NCBI GenBank assembly: GCA_964626885.1
Contig: CAZVJA010000002.1
Location: forward strand, 1 to 64,000
Length of the DNA: 64,000 nt
Direction: 5' to 3'
Origin: CAZVJA01 sp964626885
Lineage (GTDB): Bacteria; Planctomycetota; Planctomycetia; Planctomycetales; Planctomycetaceae
A model generated the notes under the pieces. The model was given only the letters and a program-made list of their open reading frames with translations, was not told the origin of the DNA and ran no database searches. The translations under genes and the position numbers were made by a program. Below are positions 34,415-44,093 of the stretch, in pieces; position 1 is the stretch's first letter, and each line of letters starts with the position of its first letter.

Positions 34415-35989
34415 ATGCCACGAAAAACTGGGCCCTGTTTCATCCTCTTACTGATAGTGTTGTTCTCCCTGACGCACACTGCATCTGCCGACGTCGAAAT
34501 CGGTCGCCCCGTCGGCGAACTGAAGGCTCTCGACGCGGAGGAGCGGCCGTTGACGCTCACCGGCAACACCGAGCGTGCAGCGACGGCGCTCGTATTTCTT
34601 TCCAGCCGGAGTGATACCGTCGCCAAAAGCATGGAGTTCATCAATCTGCTGTATCGCAAGCATCGCCGGCTGGGTGTGCTCTATGTCGGCATCTGTTCGA
34701 ACTCCGTCGAGAGCGCCGGCGAGCTGGGAGATTTCGCCCGCAACAACGGCGCAATCTTCACGATCTATCGCGATCCAAAAGCGACGATCGCCAAACAACT
34801 CGGCATCAAAACCGTTCCCTCGGTAGCTCTCATCGACGCGTCGGGAAAGCTCTTGCACCGGGGCGGACTCGAATCGGAGGGGGGATTGCTGGCGTTCGAT
34901 GCCGCCGTCGTTTCCAAAACAACTCCCCGGGCGAGTGAAGGAATGGCCCTTGTACCGACCCCCATTGATCAACCGGGTGAGAAGCGATCCCCCGATGATG
35001 TTTTCGCTTCACTCTCCTATTCCTCCGAACTGGTGTTCGAACGGATTCCCGGTGCGGCGGCTTATCACTGCTCGACGATCACCGAGGCCCCGAACGGCGA
35101 CTTGCTTTGCCTGTGGTACGGCGGCAGCTACGAGTCAGCAGACGATCAATCGCTGTTTCTTTCCCGAAGGAAACCGGATGAACGTAACTGGCAAAAGCCA
35201 CAGGTGCTGTTGCGTGGACCGAACCCGCTGCCGGGGAACGCGGTGATTTTTGTCGATGGCCATGAGCGTGTGTGGATCATCTGGTGTCGCATGGAAAGTG
35301 TCCGGCCGATCGGCCGGGGACAAGGTTGGGATAATTGCCGCCTGATGTACCGTCTCTCAACCGACAACGGAACGACCTGGAGCAAGGATGAGGAATTTCT
35401 TGGGTCCGAGTTGCGGGCGGTCCCGCGCAACCCACCGATCCGCCGATCTGACGGCGCTCTTGTGCTGCCGATGGAAGCGATCGTCAACGGCGTCAAAGGC
35501 TCCGTGTTCTTGATTGGACCCGACGGAGGAGCAAGTTGGCGTCAGGGGGGATTCACGCCGGGGGGGAGCCAACCGGGGGTGATCCAGCGGAAGGATGGTT
35601 CGCTGTTTTCGCTGATGCGCAAAGCACCGCGGCTGACGCAAATCGAGTCGCGCGACGGAGGGGAGTCCTGGACCGATGCGGTGGATTCGACTCTGCGCAA
35701 CCCCGATGCGGGCATTTCCCTGAAGAAGCTTGCCAATGGGCATTTGATTCTTGTCTTCAATGATTCCGATATGCACCGCACGCCGCTGAGCGTCGTCCGT
35801 TCGACCGATGAAGGACGCACCTGGGAGACGCCGCTGCATCTGGAGTCGAACCCCGGTGAATACTCATACCCGTGTGTCATTCAAACACGCGACGGGAAGA
35901 TCCACGTGTCGTATACCTATCGCCGTTACTCGATCAAGCATGTTGAGTTCAACGAAGACTGGCTGACTCACATGGAACGGCCGAACTGA
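34415..35989 (+). CDS. Thioredoxin-like domain fused to a BNR sialidase-type propeller
   Basis: A 524-residue exported protein. Signal peptide (ILLLIVLFSLTHTASA), then a thioredoxin/peroxiredoxin-like domain (about residues 28-155) with GIKTVPSVALIDASG, the cis-Pro region. The CxxC active site is absent: the corresponding strand-helix reads FLSSRSDTVAKSMEF. From about 200 a sialidase-like six-blade propeller carries four Asp-box words: STDNGTTWS, GPDGGASWR, SRDGGESWT and STDEGRTWE. It may cleave or bind sugars outside the cytoplasm. ATG 34415 is chosen for the signal peptide and GGAAATGG upstream; a longer frame starts at 34376. The DUF5010-like gene follows after 29 bp. Confidence 0.85.
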   Translation: MPRKTGPCFILLLIVLFSLTHTASADVEIGRPVGELKALDAEERPLTLTGNTERAATALVFLSSRSDTVAKSMEFINLLYRKHRRLGVLYVGICSNSVESAGELGDFARNNGAIFTIYRDPKATIAKQLGIKTVPSVALIDASGKLLHRGGLESEGGLLAFDAAVVSKTTPRASEGMALVPTPIDQPGEKRSPDDVFASLSYSSELVFERIPGAAAYHCSTITEAPNGDLLCLWYGGSYESADDQSLFLSRRKPDERNWQKPQVLLRGPNPLPGNAVIFVDGHERVWIIWCRMESVRPIGRGQGWDNCRLMYRLSTDNGTTWSKDEEFLGSELRAVPRNPPIRRSDGALVLPMEAIVNGVKGSVFLIGPDGGASWRQGGFTPGGSQPGVIQRKDGSLFSLMRKAPRLTQIESRDGGESWTDAVDSTLRNPDAGISLKKLANGHLILVFNDSDMHRTPLSVVRSTDEGRTWETPLHLESNPGEYSYPCVIQTRDGKIHVSYTYRRYSIKHVEFNEDWLTHMERPN

Positions 35990-36018
35990 CGACACCTCTC
36001 ATGATAAGAAGAAAACCG

Positions 36019-37614
36019 ATGCACAGAAACATTCAAATGCGATGGGCAACATGGAGCATGCTCGCGCTGGTGTTGAACGTCGGCATGCTGTGGGGAGAAG
36101 AACGTCCGATTCCCTCGGCGCTCGGTCCCTATGTGAATCTTAAGGAGTCGGACTTCGCTCGAACGAAATCGTTTGGCCCCGATGACAAGATCGTGATGAC
36201 GCACTACTTCTATTGGTACGACGTGGAAAGTCAGACGCACATCATCGACGGCGATGGGACTGATGCTCTCACCACGCATCCCGCGGACATGCGAGACTTT
36301 TCATACAAGTCGATCACGTGGCACAAAAAACAGTTGAATGACATGATCGCCGCGGGGATCGACGTGGTCATGCCGGTCTATTGGGGAGCGCCGTCGGAAC
36401 GAGAACCCCGCGCCGGGCTGCATTGGAGCTATGAGGGGCTCGGGCCGCTTGTCGAAGCGGCCGACCAACTCATACGAGAAGGGAAGCAGCCGCCGCGGAT
36501 CGGCCTGTTTTACGACACGTCCACGCTGCGGCACAACGGCTGGCATGTGCACGCCGATCTAACCACCCATTACGGCGGACAGTGGTTCTACGCGAGCATC
36601 CGCGATTTCTTCTCCATGATTCCACCGCGGCACTGGGCGCTCATCGAAGGTCGGCCGGTCATCGATCTCTATTCCGCGTCGTTTGCGAAGGCGCACGACC
36701 AGAGCGCGTTCGATTACCTTCGCGAGCAGTTCGCCAAAGATTTCGGAGGTAGAGTGCCGTACGTGATCCGTGAAGTTTCGTGGAATGTGAAAGCTGACAG
36801 TGTCTACGCCTGGGGAGGGGCCATCCGGGCGAATATCCGGGGCATCGGCGAGGTCGGACCGGGATACGATCATTCCGCCGTACCGGGACGGGCTCCGCTG
36901 GTAGTGCCGCGCGACGGTGGCAAGCATTACGAGGAAGGCTGGCTGGCCGTACTCCGCAGATCGCCTCGAATCGTTGCCGTCGAAACATGGAACGAATTTC
37001 ACGAAGGGACCGACATCGCGGAGTCGCAGGAATACGGCCGACAGTATATCGAACTCACGCGGAAGTACGTCGATCTGTTCAAGCAAGGCTGGATGCCGCC
37101 GCCGGTTCGCGGTAAGTATTCGGGGGTCAAATCCGTCGAAGTGGCGCTTGGTGAAAAGAATGACGAGCACGGCCTGATGCAGGTCGAGCACGAAGACGGC
37201 ATCACGCGTGCGGCAATGGAAGCCGGCAAACCCTGCCGCGAAGCTGCACCGACCGCACGCCCCGGTCGGTACATCTACTTCCGGATCGACGACAGCTTCA
37301 AGTGGGCTGCGAAGATGGACGTCTCCGTCGAAGTGGAATACTTTGACGACGAATCCGGGGCGTTTCACGTCGAATACGATTCACACGATGAGCAGGCGAC
37401 GCTCAACGGCGCGTACACCGCCGCCGCAAAGAACGTGCAGCTGAAAGGGACGAAGCAATGGCGGACGGCCACATTTTCGCTGCCGAATGCGCGGTTCGCA
37501 GGCTCACAGAACGCGGCGACCGACTTTCGACTCGTGACGGATGCACCGCGCTTTCGTGTGTCGCGTGTAGTTGTTATACGTCAAAGTGAATCCGCTTCAC
37601 GCCCAGGCCGCTGA
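36019..37614 (+). CDS. DUF5010-like / GH99-type secreted glycoside hydrolase-like protein
   Basis: A 531-residue exported protein with signal peptide MHRNIQMRWATWSMLALVLN. The catalytic-type TIM barrel (about residues 30-350) has TYFYWYD-like opening strands (MTHYFYWYDVESQTHI), DVVMPVYWGAP and VAVETWNEFHEGTDI, where the Trp-Asn-Glu motif supplies a likely active-site Glu. A C-terminal beta domain (about 380-525, GRYIYFRIDDSFKW) looks like a carbohydrate-binding module. I associate this with DUF5010 by memory of architecture, not by search. It directly follows the sialidase-type protein, so both may act on the same exported or external glycan. ATG 36001 is also possible; 36019 has AAGAAGAAA upstream. 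Confidence 0.72.
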   Translation: MHRNIQMRWATWSMLALVLNVGMLWGEERPIPSALGPYVNLKESDFARTKSFGPDDKIVMTHYFYWYDVESQTHIIDGDGTDALTTHPADMRDFSYKSITWHKKQLNDMIAAGIDVVMPVYWGAPSEREPRAGLHWSYEGLGPLVEAADQLIREGKQPPRIGLFYDTSTLRHNGWHVHADLTTHYGGQWFYASIRDFFSMIPPRHWALIEGRPVIDLYSASFAKAHDQSAFDYLREQFAKDFGGRVPYVIREVSWNVKADSVYAWGGAIRANIRGIGEVGPGYDHSAVPGRAPLVVPRDGGKHYEEGWLAVLRRSPRIVAVETWNEFHEGTDIAESQEYGRQYIELTRKYVDLFKQGWMPPPVRGKYSGVKSVEVALGEKNDEHGLMQVEHEDGITRAAMEAGKPCREAAPTARPGRYIYFRIDDSFKWAAKMDVSVEVEYFDDESGAFHVEYDSHDEQATLNGAYTAAAKNVQLKGTKQWRTATFSLPNARFAGSQNAATDFRLVTDAPRFRVSRVVVIRQSESASRPGR

Positions 37615-37699
37615 ACAATCGGCGACAAGTGATTCGCCTGTGCTGTCGTTAACACTCCATTCATCCATAGCTCGAAAAATGCTGACGGGAGAATTCGGG

Positions 37700-38395
37700 A
37701 TGCGGGTTTATCGCGAAACATTCGACGACGGACCGGGCGGATGGTTCGGCTATGTCAACAATTCCGGTGGACCCAAGCCGCTAGAACTTTGCGACAGTTG
37801 CGTCATTTCCCGCAGCCCCTGGTGGATCGATTACAACCACGCACCGCCGGGAGTGGGTTATCTGCATCTGTTGTTTTTGCTCCTCACGCGCGGCGCGCCG
37901 GGTGAACATCAGCGGGAAGTCTCAGGGAAGAACCGTTACATCGCCGGCGGGTTCGGCACCGACTTTACGAATGCCCGGATGACATTGAAACTTCGTGGCG
38001 AACTGCTGACGCGCGGGACGAACCTGCATCTGTTGGTTCAGGGAGTACACGACGGAATCTGTACAGGTTGGTTGCTCACGAGGCAGCCGATCGCCGTGAC
38101 TGAAGACTGGTCGGAGCAGACGATCACCTGTGTTCCAGACGAGTCGCAGTGGCGCTGTCTCGGCAGCCGGCATGATCGCGTCGACTACTACGGCCGCACG
38201 CCGATGAAGACCGTGCTGGCCGACGCCAATGCGGATATTCTGTTCGTGTTGTTTCCACTGGACGTCGCGCCGATGGGGCCGCTCGACGGTGATCCGCATT
38301 TTCTGCGTCCGGAAAAGGATTACCCCATCTGGCGCAGCCGGCTCCCGGAAGGGTATGTACAACTTGACGAGGTAAGGATCGAATTTCCCACGTGA
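37700..38395 (+). CDS. Hypothetical protein, beta-rich, possibly sugar-related
   Basis: A 231-residue protein without a signal peptide that I do not recognise. It is rich in Trp, Gly, Asp and aromatic residues (FDDGPGGWFGYVNN, SPWWIDYNHAPPG), with a jelly-roll-like pattern of alternating strands and a C-terminal VQLDEVRIEF. This is similar in feel to carbohydrate-binding folds that follow TIM-barrel glycosidases. It begins 85 bp after the DUF5010-like gene and precedes the penicillin acylase-family gene by 57 bp, so a shared transcript is possible. ATG 37700 with GGGAG upstream is chosen; ATG 37679 is an alternative. Confidence 0.7.
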   Translation: MRVYRETFDDGPGGWFGYVNNSGGPKPLELCDSCVISRSPWWIDYNHAPPGVGYLHLLFLLLTRGAPGEHQREVSGKNRYIAGGFGTDFTNARMTLKLRGELLTRGTNLHLLVQGVHDGICTGWLLTRQPIAVTEDWSEQTITCVPDESQWRCLGSRHDRVDYYGRTPMKTVLADANADILFVLFPLDVAPMGPLDGDPHFLRPEKDYPIWRSRLPEGYVQLDEVRIEFPT

Positions 38396-38452
38396 CGAAC
38401 GGACGTGTTTCCTCGACGCTATTCACGTTGTTTAGACTGCCAACGAGAGCAA

Positions 38453-40684
38453 ATGATGCACAAACAATTTCATCAACGTCATATTCCGAAGGATGTCGCG
38501 ATATCCATTCTGCTGGTGGCGTCCGTTGGCTTGACCGGTACGGTCGCAATGGCCGACGAGGGTGAGAAGTTCGCGAGCCAAGTAACCATTGCCCGGGACG
38601 AATGGGGAGTTCCGCACATTGAAGGATCAACCGATGCTGCGGTGGCATTCGGCATGGGTTACGCCCAGGGCGAAGATTACTTCTGGCAGGTCGAGGATAC
38701 GTATATTCAAGCGATCGGACGCTATGCGGAAGTAGTCGGTGAAAAAGGACTCCGCAGCGACATTCTCAATCGACAGTTCGAGGTCGAGCGGAGATCGCGC
38801 GCCGACATCGAATCGTTCGACCCCGACTTGAAAGCCATCGCTACCGGTTACGTCGCCGGCTTGAATTATTTCCTGAAAACACATCCGGAAATTAAGCCCC
38901 GGATGATTACCCACTTCGAACCGTGGCACGCTCTCGCGTTTGAACGGCAGATCCTGCTTGACTTTCTTTACCGGCAGGCACATGTCTCGCGGCCGGACGG
39001 TACGGGATTTGAGGAAACCGCACGACGGTCGGTCGGGTCGAATCAATGGGCCGTCGGGCCATCTAAGACTCAATCCGGCTCGTCGATGCTCTTCTTGAAT
39101 CCACACCAACCTTGGTACGGATTCGGACAGTATTACGAAGCACACGTGAAAAGCGGGGAAGGACTCGATTTCTCGGGAGCGTGTTTCTTCGGGTCCGTTT
39201 TACCAGCAATGGGTTTCAACGCCGATCTCGGCTGGACCTACGCCGTCAACGAACCCGATGTGGCAGACGGATTTCGGCTGACATTCGATGATCCCGCCAA
39301 TCCGCTGAACTACAAATACGGCGATGGTTATCGAACCGCCGTCGAGTGGCCCGAGACGATCAAAGTTCAAACTCCCGGCGGACTCGAAGAAAAGCAATAC
39401 AAGTTTCGCAAGTCGCATTACGGACCAGTCGTTCGCCAAGAGGACGAACAACATTACGTCGCGGTGCGTATCGCCAATCTCTTTGAGGGGAATCGTCTGC
39501 GGCAAGCGCTCGGCATGCTCAAAGCACACAACTTTGAGGAATGGAAGCGGTCGGCCTCCCTCATCGGATTGCCGATGTTCAACACCGCCTACGCCGACCG
39601 GCTGGGGAACATTTTTTACGTGTACAACGGCGCGGTTCCGATTCGTGATCCCCAGTTCCAATGGCGGGGTGTTGTCGACGGCGGCGATCCTCGCACGGAA
39701 TGGAAAGGGCTGCACCGATTCGACGAACTTCCGCAGGTGTTCAACCCGGTTGACGGTTACGTGCAGAATTGTAATTCGACCCCCTTCACAACCACCGATC
39801 GAACGAACCCGCTACGTGAGAAATTTCCGAAGTATATGATTGAAGATGCCGATGACGACAAGCGGCGGGCGAAAGTCTCTCGCAAGCTGCTCCGGGAAGC
39901 ATCCGGAGTGACCTTCGAGCAGATGCAGGAGTTGGCATACGACACCACGTTGTACTGGCCGTTGGAGGAAATTCCGAAGCTCACCCAGGAGTTCGCCAAG
40001 CTGCGCAAGACAAACCCGCAATTAGCAGTGGAAGTGGAGCCGTACTTTAAACACCTGCAAGACTGGGATTGCCGTGCCGCTTCGGACTCGACGCAGACCA
40101 CGCTCTGCGTGCAGTGGTACGTCACCCTGTTTGGCGAGGGGTATCCCGCTGAAAAGTTGAAATCGGAGTACGTCGAGAATCCTGCCGCACAGTTCCGGGC
40201 ACTTTCGGAGTCGGCCGGCACACTGAAGCAGTTGTATGGCGACTGGAAAGTTCGCTGGGGGGACGTGCACCGCATGCAGCGCACCGCCGAAAAGCCGGAC
40301 GTTCTCTCGGCAGCCCTGGTATTCAACGATTACCGCTCGAGTTTGCCGTGTGCTGGTACACCCGGCCCCCTGGGGATCGTGTTTACCGTATACTCGACTC
40401 CTCCGGTGCCAGTACTGCGGCCGAAACGATTTGGCGTCGTCGGTGCATCGTACATCGGCGTTGTCGAGTTCGGCCCGCGGATTCGCGCCGCAACGGTTCT
40501 GCAGTACGGCATCAGCGGAGTCGCCTCGTCACCGCATTTCTTCGATCAAGCGCAGCTTTATTCCGATCGAAAGCTCAAACGGGCATGGTTCTATCCCGAC
40601 GAAGTCGCTGCCCATACCGTAAGCAAGTACAACCCCGGCCAAGAAGTAAAAACGCTGAAAAAAAGCCCGCCCAAAGCGGAGTAA
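38453..40684 (+). CDS. Penicillin acylase family (Ntn hydrolase) protein
   Basis: A 743-residue exported Ntn-hydrolase that matures by self-cleavage. Signal peptide (about residues 14-34), alpha-chain (ITIARDEWGVPHI-like VTIARDEWGVPHIEG), then RRSVGSNQWAVGPSKT with Ser196 as predicted N-terminal nucleophile of the beta-chain. The beta-chain also has SSMLFLNPHQPWYG, the second family block, and a C-terminal half rich in aromatic residues. The family includes penicillin G acylase, acylhomoserine lactone acylases and aculeacin acylase, so this could hydrolyse an amide of a lipid or signal molecule. It lies in a cluster of exported hydrolases. ATG 38453 (GAGAG upstream) is favoured over 38456. 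Confidence 0.88.
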   Translation: MMHKQFHQRHIPKDVAISILLVASVGLTGTVAMADEGEKFASQVTIARDEWGVPHIEGSTDAAVAFGMGYAQGEDYFWQVEDTYIQAIGRYAEVVGEKGLRSDILNRQFEVERRSRADIESFDPDLKAIATGYVAGLNYFLKTHPEIKPRMITHFEPWHALAFERQILLDFLYRQAHVSRPDGTGFEETARRSVGSNQWAVGPSKTQSGSSMLFLNPHQPWYGFGQYYEAHVKSGEGLDFSGACFFGSVLPAMGFNADLGWTYAVNEPDVADGFRLTFDDPANPLNYKYGDGYRTAVEWPETIKVQTPGGLEEKQYKFRKSHYGPVVRQEDEQHYVAVRIANLFEGNRLRQALGMLKAHNFEEWKRSASLIGLPMFNTAYADRLGNIFYVYNGAVPIRDPQFQWRGVVDGGDPRTEWKGLHRFDELPQVFNPVDGYVQNCNSTPFTTTDRTNPLREKFPKYMIEDADDDKRRAKVSRKLLREASGVTFEQMQELAYDTTLYWPLEEIPKLTQEFAKLRKTNPQLAVEVEPYFKHLQDWDCRAASDSTQTTLCVQWYVTLFGEGYPAEKLKSEYVENPAAQFRALSESAGTLKQLYGDWKVRWGDVHRMQRTAEKPDVLSAALVFNDYRSSLPCAGTPGPLGIVFTVYSTPPVPVLRPKRFGVVGASYIGVVEFGPRIRAATVLQYGISGVASSPHFFDQAQLYSDRKLKRAWFYPDEVAAHTVSKYNPGQEVKTLKKSPPKAE

Positions 40685-40989
40685 AACCGAGCCTTGCGCC
40701 CGGCAATCCGCCGAAAATGCGATCGAACCTTCCTGCTTCCGTGACACGAAACCCCCTGTGATTTTTCGGCATTCCGCTCCAAGGGGGATGGCTTGGCGAA
40801 GCCCGCTGCTCGTCCTATACTATCGAACGTCACAACAAACGCGGCCCGGTTGCGTTCGTTGCGAATCATTTCGCAAAACCAGCCCGGCGCACGATGTTCG
40901 ACGCGGATCGTTCACGATCTGGAACCTCAGTGACCGGGGGCGAAGCAGGTCCAAATGCTTTCCTCGCGGGCGGTTGCGGAAATCACCAT
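40685..40989. other. Spacer with a tRNA promoter, no gene seen
   Basis: 305 bp between the acylase gene and tRNA-Gln. It contains the sigma-70-type promoter listed at 40793-40821 and no convincing open frame. Short frames on both strands have no ribosome-binding site. Confidence 0.5.
40793..40821 (+). promoter_or_regulatory. Sigma-70-type promoter upstream of tRNA-Gln
   Basis: TTGGCG (40793-40798) and TATACT (40816-40821) are separated by exactly 17 bp, close to consensus in both boxes. The tRNA begins about 160 bp downstream, so a leader would have to be removed during processing. Confidence 0.55.
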
Positions 40990-41060
40990 TGCCTGGTGGT
41001 GTAACGGTAGCACGAGTGACTCTGACTCACTTAGTCTAGGTTCGAATCCTAGCCGGGCAA
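40990..41060 (+). tRNA. trnQ: tRNA-Gln(CUG)
   Basis: Cloverleaf: acceptor TGCCTGG (40990-40996) pairs with CCGGGCA (41053-41059); anticodon stem AGTGA (41015-41019) with TCACT (41027-41031); seven-base loop CTCTGAC with anticodon CTG at 41022-41024; T-arm CTAGG (41036-41040), loop TTCGAAT, CCTAG (41048-41052). Discriminator A is at 41060. CCA is not encoded, so it must be added after transcription. Confidence 0.96.
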
Positions 41061-41169
41061 TTTCTTTCGATTCTTGCGTGCTCTGCTCAAGGCACATGCC
41101 TGGGTGGCTACAGCTCGCCTCGACGGTGCAATCCGGCATCAAGCTTTCTCTTCTTGAATCGACTCCGCC

Positions 41170-41991
41170 ATGAAACTCGGGTTAATCAATTCCGCATGGG
41201 CTCAGGCGGGGCGCGATACCGCCTGGGGACTGCGGAAGACAAAAGAGCTTGGCTTCGACTCTGTCGACATTTTCATCGACCCGCTGGAGGCCAGCGTTCG
41301 GGAAAAGCGTCTGATTCGCGACGAATGTCACCGGCTTGATCTGCCGATTATTTCCGTCTGCTGTGTTGCCGTCGGACTGATCGATTTCAACAAGAGCGTG
41401 CAGCGGTTTCATCTTGACCGTGTGTGTGCCTATCTCGATCTGGTCTACGAGTTCGAGGGGAAAAATCTTCTGCTGGTTCTCGGCGAATACATCTGGAATC
41501 GCGAAGTGATCCCGCCGGCAGAGCAGTGGCAAACCGGTGTCGAGAATTGCCGTCGGCTCGCCGAATATGCGGCGTCACTCGATTTGCAGATTGCTCTGGA
41601 ACTCGAGCCGTTCTCGCTCTCCCTGTTAAACAATGTCGACAACATGGTGAATTTCATTGACGACGTCGATCATCCGGCGCTCAGAGCGAACATCGACGTT
41701 TCTCACTTGCTGCTGGCGAAGGTTCCGCCCGAGGAGGTCCGCCGACTCAAAGGGAAAGCGATCCACGTGCACATTTCCGATTGCGACGGCAAGGTCCATG
41801 GCGATCTGCCTCCGGGTCGCGGTGTCGTTAATTTTGCACCATATCTCAAGGAAATCCGCGACCTCGGAATTGATGGAGCAATCTCGATTGAATTGGAGTA
41901 TTCGCCCGAGCCGGACCGCATTGAAGAGTGGGTTGCGGAAGCGTATCGGCAGACAGACCGGCTGATGCGGCAGGCTGATCTGCGCGGGTGA
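41170..41991 (+). CDS. Sugar phosphate isomerase/epimerase-like TIM barrel
   Basis: A 273-residue cytosolic protein of the AP-endonuclease-2/xylose isomerase-like TIM-barrel superfamily. Characteristic metal-binding strands: ALELEPFSLSL (Glu), RANIDVSHLLLA (Asp and His), KAIHVHISDCDGKVHGDL (His) and GAISIELEY (Glu). These enzymes usually isomerise or epimerise sugars or sugar acids with a divalent metal. Length is typical. It begins with a plain ATG and no strong ribosome-binding site, about 110 bp after tRNA-Gln. Specific substrate cannot be told. Confidence 0.85.
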   Translation: MKLGLINSAWAQAGRDTAWGLRKTKELGFDSVDIFIDPLEASVREKRLIRDECHRLDLPIISVCCVAVGLIDFNKSVQRFHLDRVCAYLDLVYEFEGKNLLLVLGEYIWNREVIPPAEQWQTGVENCRRLAEYAASLDLQIALELEPFSLSLLNNVDNMVNFIDDVDHPALRANIDVSHLLLAKVPPEEVRRLKGKAIHVHISDCDGKVHGDLPPGRGVVNFAPYLKEIRDLGIDGAISIELEYSPEPDRIEEWVAEAYRQTDRLMRQADLRG

Positions 41992-42112
41992 GTTTCAACG
42001 CCGCGTCGAACTGAGCGCCGAAATTCACCACCGACACGCTTCACGGCGGCACTGGCAGATCCAGTGGCACACACTCGTTTGCACCTAGGAGCCAGTAGAC
42101 CACGCGATACAG

Positions 42113-43816
42113 CTACGCCTGCACGGCCTCCGCTCCCTGCACAATCGTTGCGGTGATGGCCTGATCAGTTCCTGGCTCGTCAGAGCCACGTGGTTCGACG
42201 GTCACGCCAGACCACCAGTCGGCCGCCATCTCCTGCGTCCAACAGTCGCGGCAAGAAGTTGCGGCGAGCGCTTCCTCCAGTTCGATTACGTCGGCATAGC
42301 GCGCGTTGGGATCTTTGTTGAGGCATTTCATCACGACCGCCTCGAGGTCCGCCGGCACATCGGGATTCAACTTCGACGGAGGCTCCGCATTCTGGTTCAC
42401 GTGCGCGAACAAAACTTTGAGTGTGTTGTCTCCCGGAAAGACCGGCTGCCCTGTCAGTAGAAAATACGCGGTTGCACCTAACGAATAAATGTCCGACCGC
42501 GCATCGGGGCGTCCTTCGACCGCCGCTTCCGGTGCGGCGTAGAGGGGCGAACCGACGACCGTGCCATGCGTCGTCAAGTGCGGCGAGTCATTGCTCGGGT
42601 CGAGCGACTTTACCAGCCCGAAGTCGAGCAGCTTGGCGACGTCATATACGCCGCCGCGCTCCGCCGCAAAGATGTTCCCCGGCTTGATGTCGCGGTGGAT
42701 CAATCCCTCCGCGTGCGCTTCCCGCAGTGCAGAGCAGACTTGACGCAGCAGGTGTACGGTCCGATGCGAACCGATCGGCCCGTATCGCTCGACCATCTCC
42801 TGCAGGCTCAAACCCGGGAGAAATTCCATCACGTAGTAAAACGTGCCATCGGGCGTATGGCCGTAATCGTAGATCTCGATCGTGTTCGGATGCGTGAGGC
42901 AGGCCGCCGCCTGCACCTCGGTTTCAAAGCGTGCGAGCACCGCCTTGTCGCCGGCGATCTCCGGGCGGATGAGCTTCACCGCACAGGGGCGCTTCAGCAG
43001 TCGGTGCTCGGCGAGATAAACTTCTCCCATTCCGCCGGCGCCGAGCTTTCTTTTCAACGCATACGAGCCGACTTGCCGCGCGTCGAATGCCTCGCGGCGC
43101 ATGGTGCTGATGCGGAACGAACCCCAGATCGAGACGACCGCGCCGAGCGCCAGTACCAGCACCATGGTGATCAACGTTTCCTGCTGCTGCATCACTCCGG
43201 CAACGACTGCGTGCCGTGCGAAAATGGCGAAAGTCGTCACCAGCGGAAGCACCATCATCAGCAAGATCATCACCACCGCTCGTTTAGACGAATTCGGAAC
43301 CGCCAGCGCGTACATCTGCATCAGCAGCAGCCAGAAAGCGGATGTTTCGCCCAAATACAATTGAACCAGGTGAAAATCACCCTGCGCAACTGATCCGATG
43401 CGGTAATTCTGCATCCAGAGGAAATAAGCAATCGGAGCACCGAACACGACCGATTCGATGATGCGCAAAGCACGGAATGTCGGCACCCAGCGTGACCAGA
43501 GCGACAGCCCGAGCCCCCCCATAAGCATCGTCAACAAAACGTGCGGGACGTGGACTTCCCACTTGCCCGCCATCTCGGGAGGAGGAAAGAGCAGGTTCCG
43601 AATCAGGAAGGCCAGCGAGCCACCGAAGAGAATCAGCGCCGCGTTGCGTAGCCGCCGTTTGAGCAACTTGCGCATCTCGCAGTAGAACTCATAGTCCCAA
43701 TCATCAACGAGACCGAGAGCGGCGAAGGGGCAAAAATGGCGAGGCTTTGAGGTGCTGATGGCGCTGTCTAGTTTCGGCTCGGACCGGCCGGGCCGTGCTG
43801 GGGATTCCGCTGCCAT
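42113..43816 (-). CDS. Ser/Thr protein kinase with N-terminal multispan membrane domain
   Basis: A 567-residue Hanks-type kinase. The N-terminal half (about residues 55-235) has about six membrane helices. The kinase domain lies after it (about 250-510) with Gly loop GAGGMGEVYLAE (259-270), Lys281 in CAVKLIRPEI, HRDIKPGN (374-381), DFGLVKS, and GSPLYAAPEAA. A short tail (about 520-567) follows, with Cys pairs CRDC. The usual bacterial PknB-type order is kinase first, then helix; here it is reversed, with both parts presumably cytoplasm-linked. ATG 43816 has GGATGG 6 bases upstream; a longer frame reaches 43945. The 277-bp spacer to tRNA-Val has no other gene. Confidence 0.9.
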   Translation of the reverse strand: MAAESPARPGRSEPKLDSAISTSKPRHFCPFAALGLVDDWDYEFYCEMRKLLKRRLRNAALILFGGSLAFLIRNLLFPPPEMAGKWEVHVPHVLLTMLMGGLGLSLWSRWVPTFRALRIIESVVFGAPIAYFLWMQNYRIGSVAQGDFHLVQLYLGETSAFWLLLMQMYALAVPNSSKRAVVMILLMMVLPLVTTFAIFARHAVVAGVMQQQETLITMVLVLALGAVVSIWGSFRISTMRREAFDARQVGSYALKRKLGAGGMGEVYLAEHRLLKRPCAVKLIRPEIAGDKAVLARFETEVQAAACLTHPNTIEIYDYGHTPDGTFYYVMEFLPGLSLQEMVERYGPIGSHRTVHLLRQVCSALREAHAEGLIHRDIKPGNIFAAERGGVYDVAKLLDFGLVKSLDPSNDSPHLTTHGTVVGSPLYAAPEAAVEGRPDARSDIYSLGATAYFLLTGQPVFPGDNTLKVLFAHVNQNAEPPSKLNPDVPADLEAVVMKCLNKDPNARYADVIELEEALAATSCRDCWTQEMAADWWSGVTVEPRGSDEPGTDQAITATIVQGAEAVQA

Positions 43817-44046
43817 GATTTCCATCCAAATGTGCTGCTTCTTCGTTACGTCGATTATAGACCGGGGGGCAACCTGCGAGAAGCGGCGGTATCGCCGCGA
43901 CCGCCAAGCCACGAACCTGCCGAAATTTCTATGTCTTGAGGCCAAAATCGCGGGGCAAACGCCGGATCTCCCCTCAAACCCTCATTGGATGTCGCAACCG
44001 GTGGCGAGGTTCGCAGTTACGGGGGATTCCAGCCGATTTGGGATTC

Positions 44047-44075
44047 TTGCGAGAAGACGGAGGGTGTTGTACACT
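44047..44075 (+). promoter_or_regulatory. Sigma-70-type promoter of tRNA-Val
   Basis: TTGCGA (44047-44052) and TACACT (44070-44075) are spaced by 17 bp. The tRNA begins 18 bases after the -10 box, a position that suits a short leader. Confidence 0.6.
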
Positions 44076-44093
44076 TTGGACGATCTCTCAATC

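Noticed and set aside
42566..43393. A 275-codon plus-strand frame
   Set aside because: Antisense to the kinase gene; no start signal.
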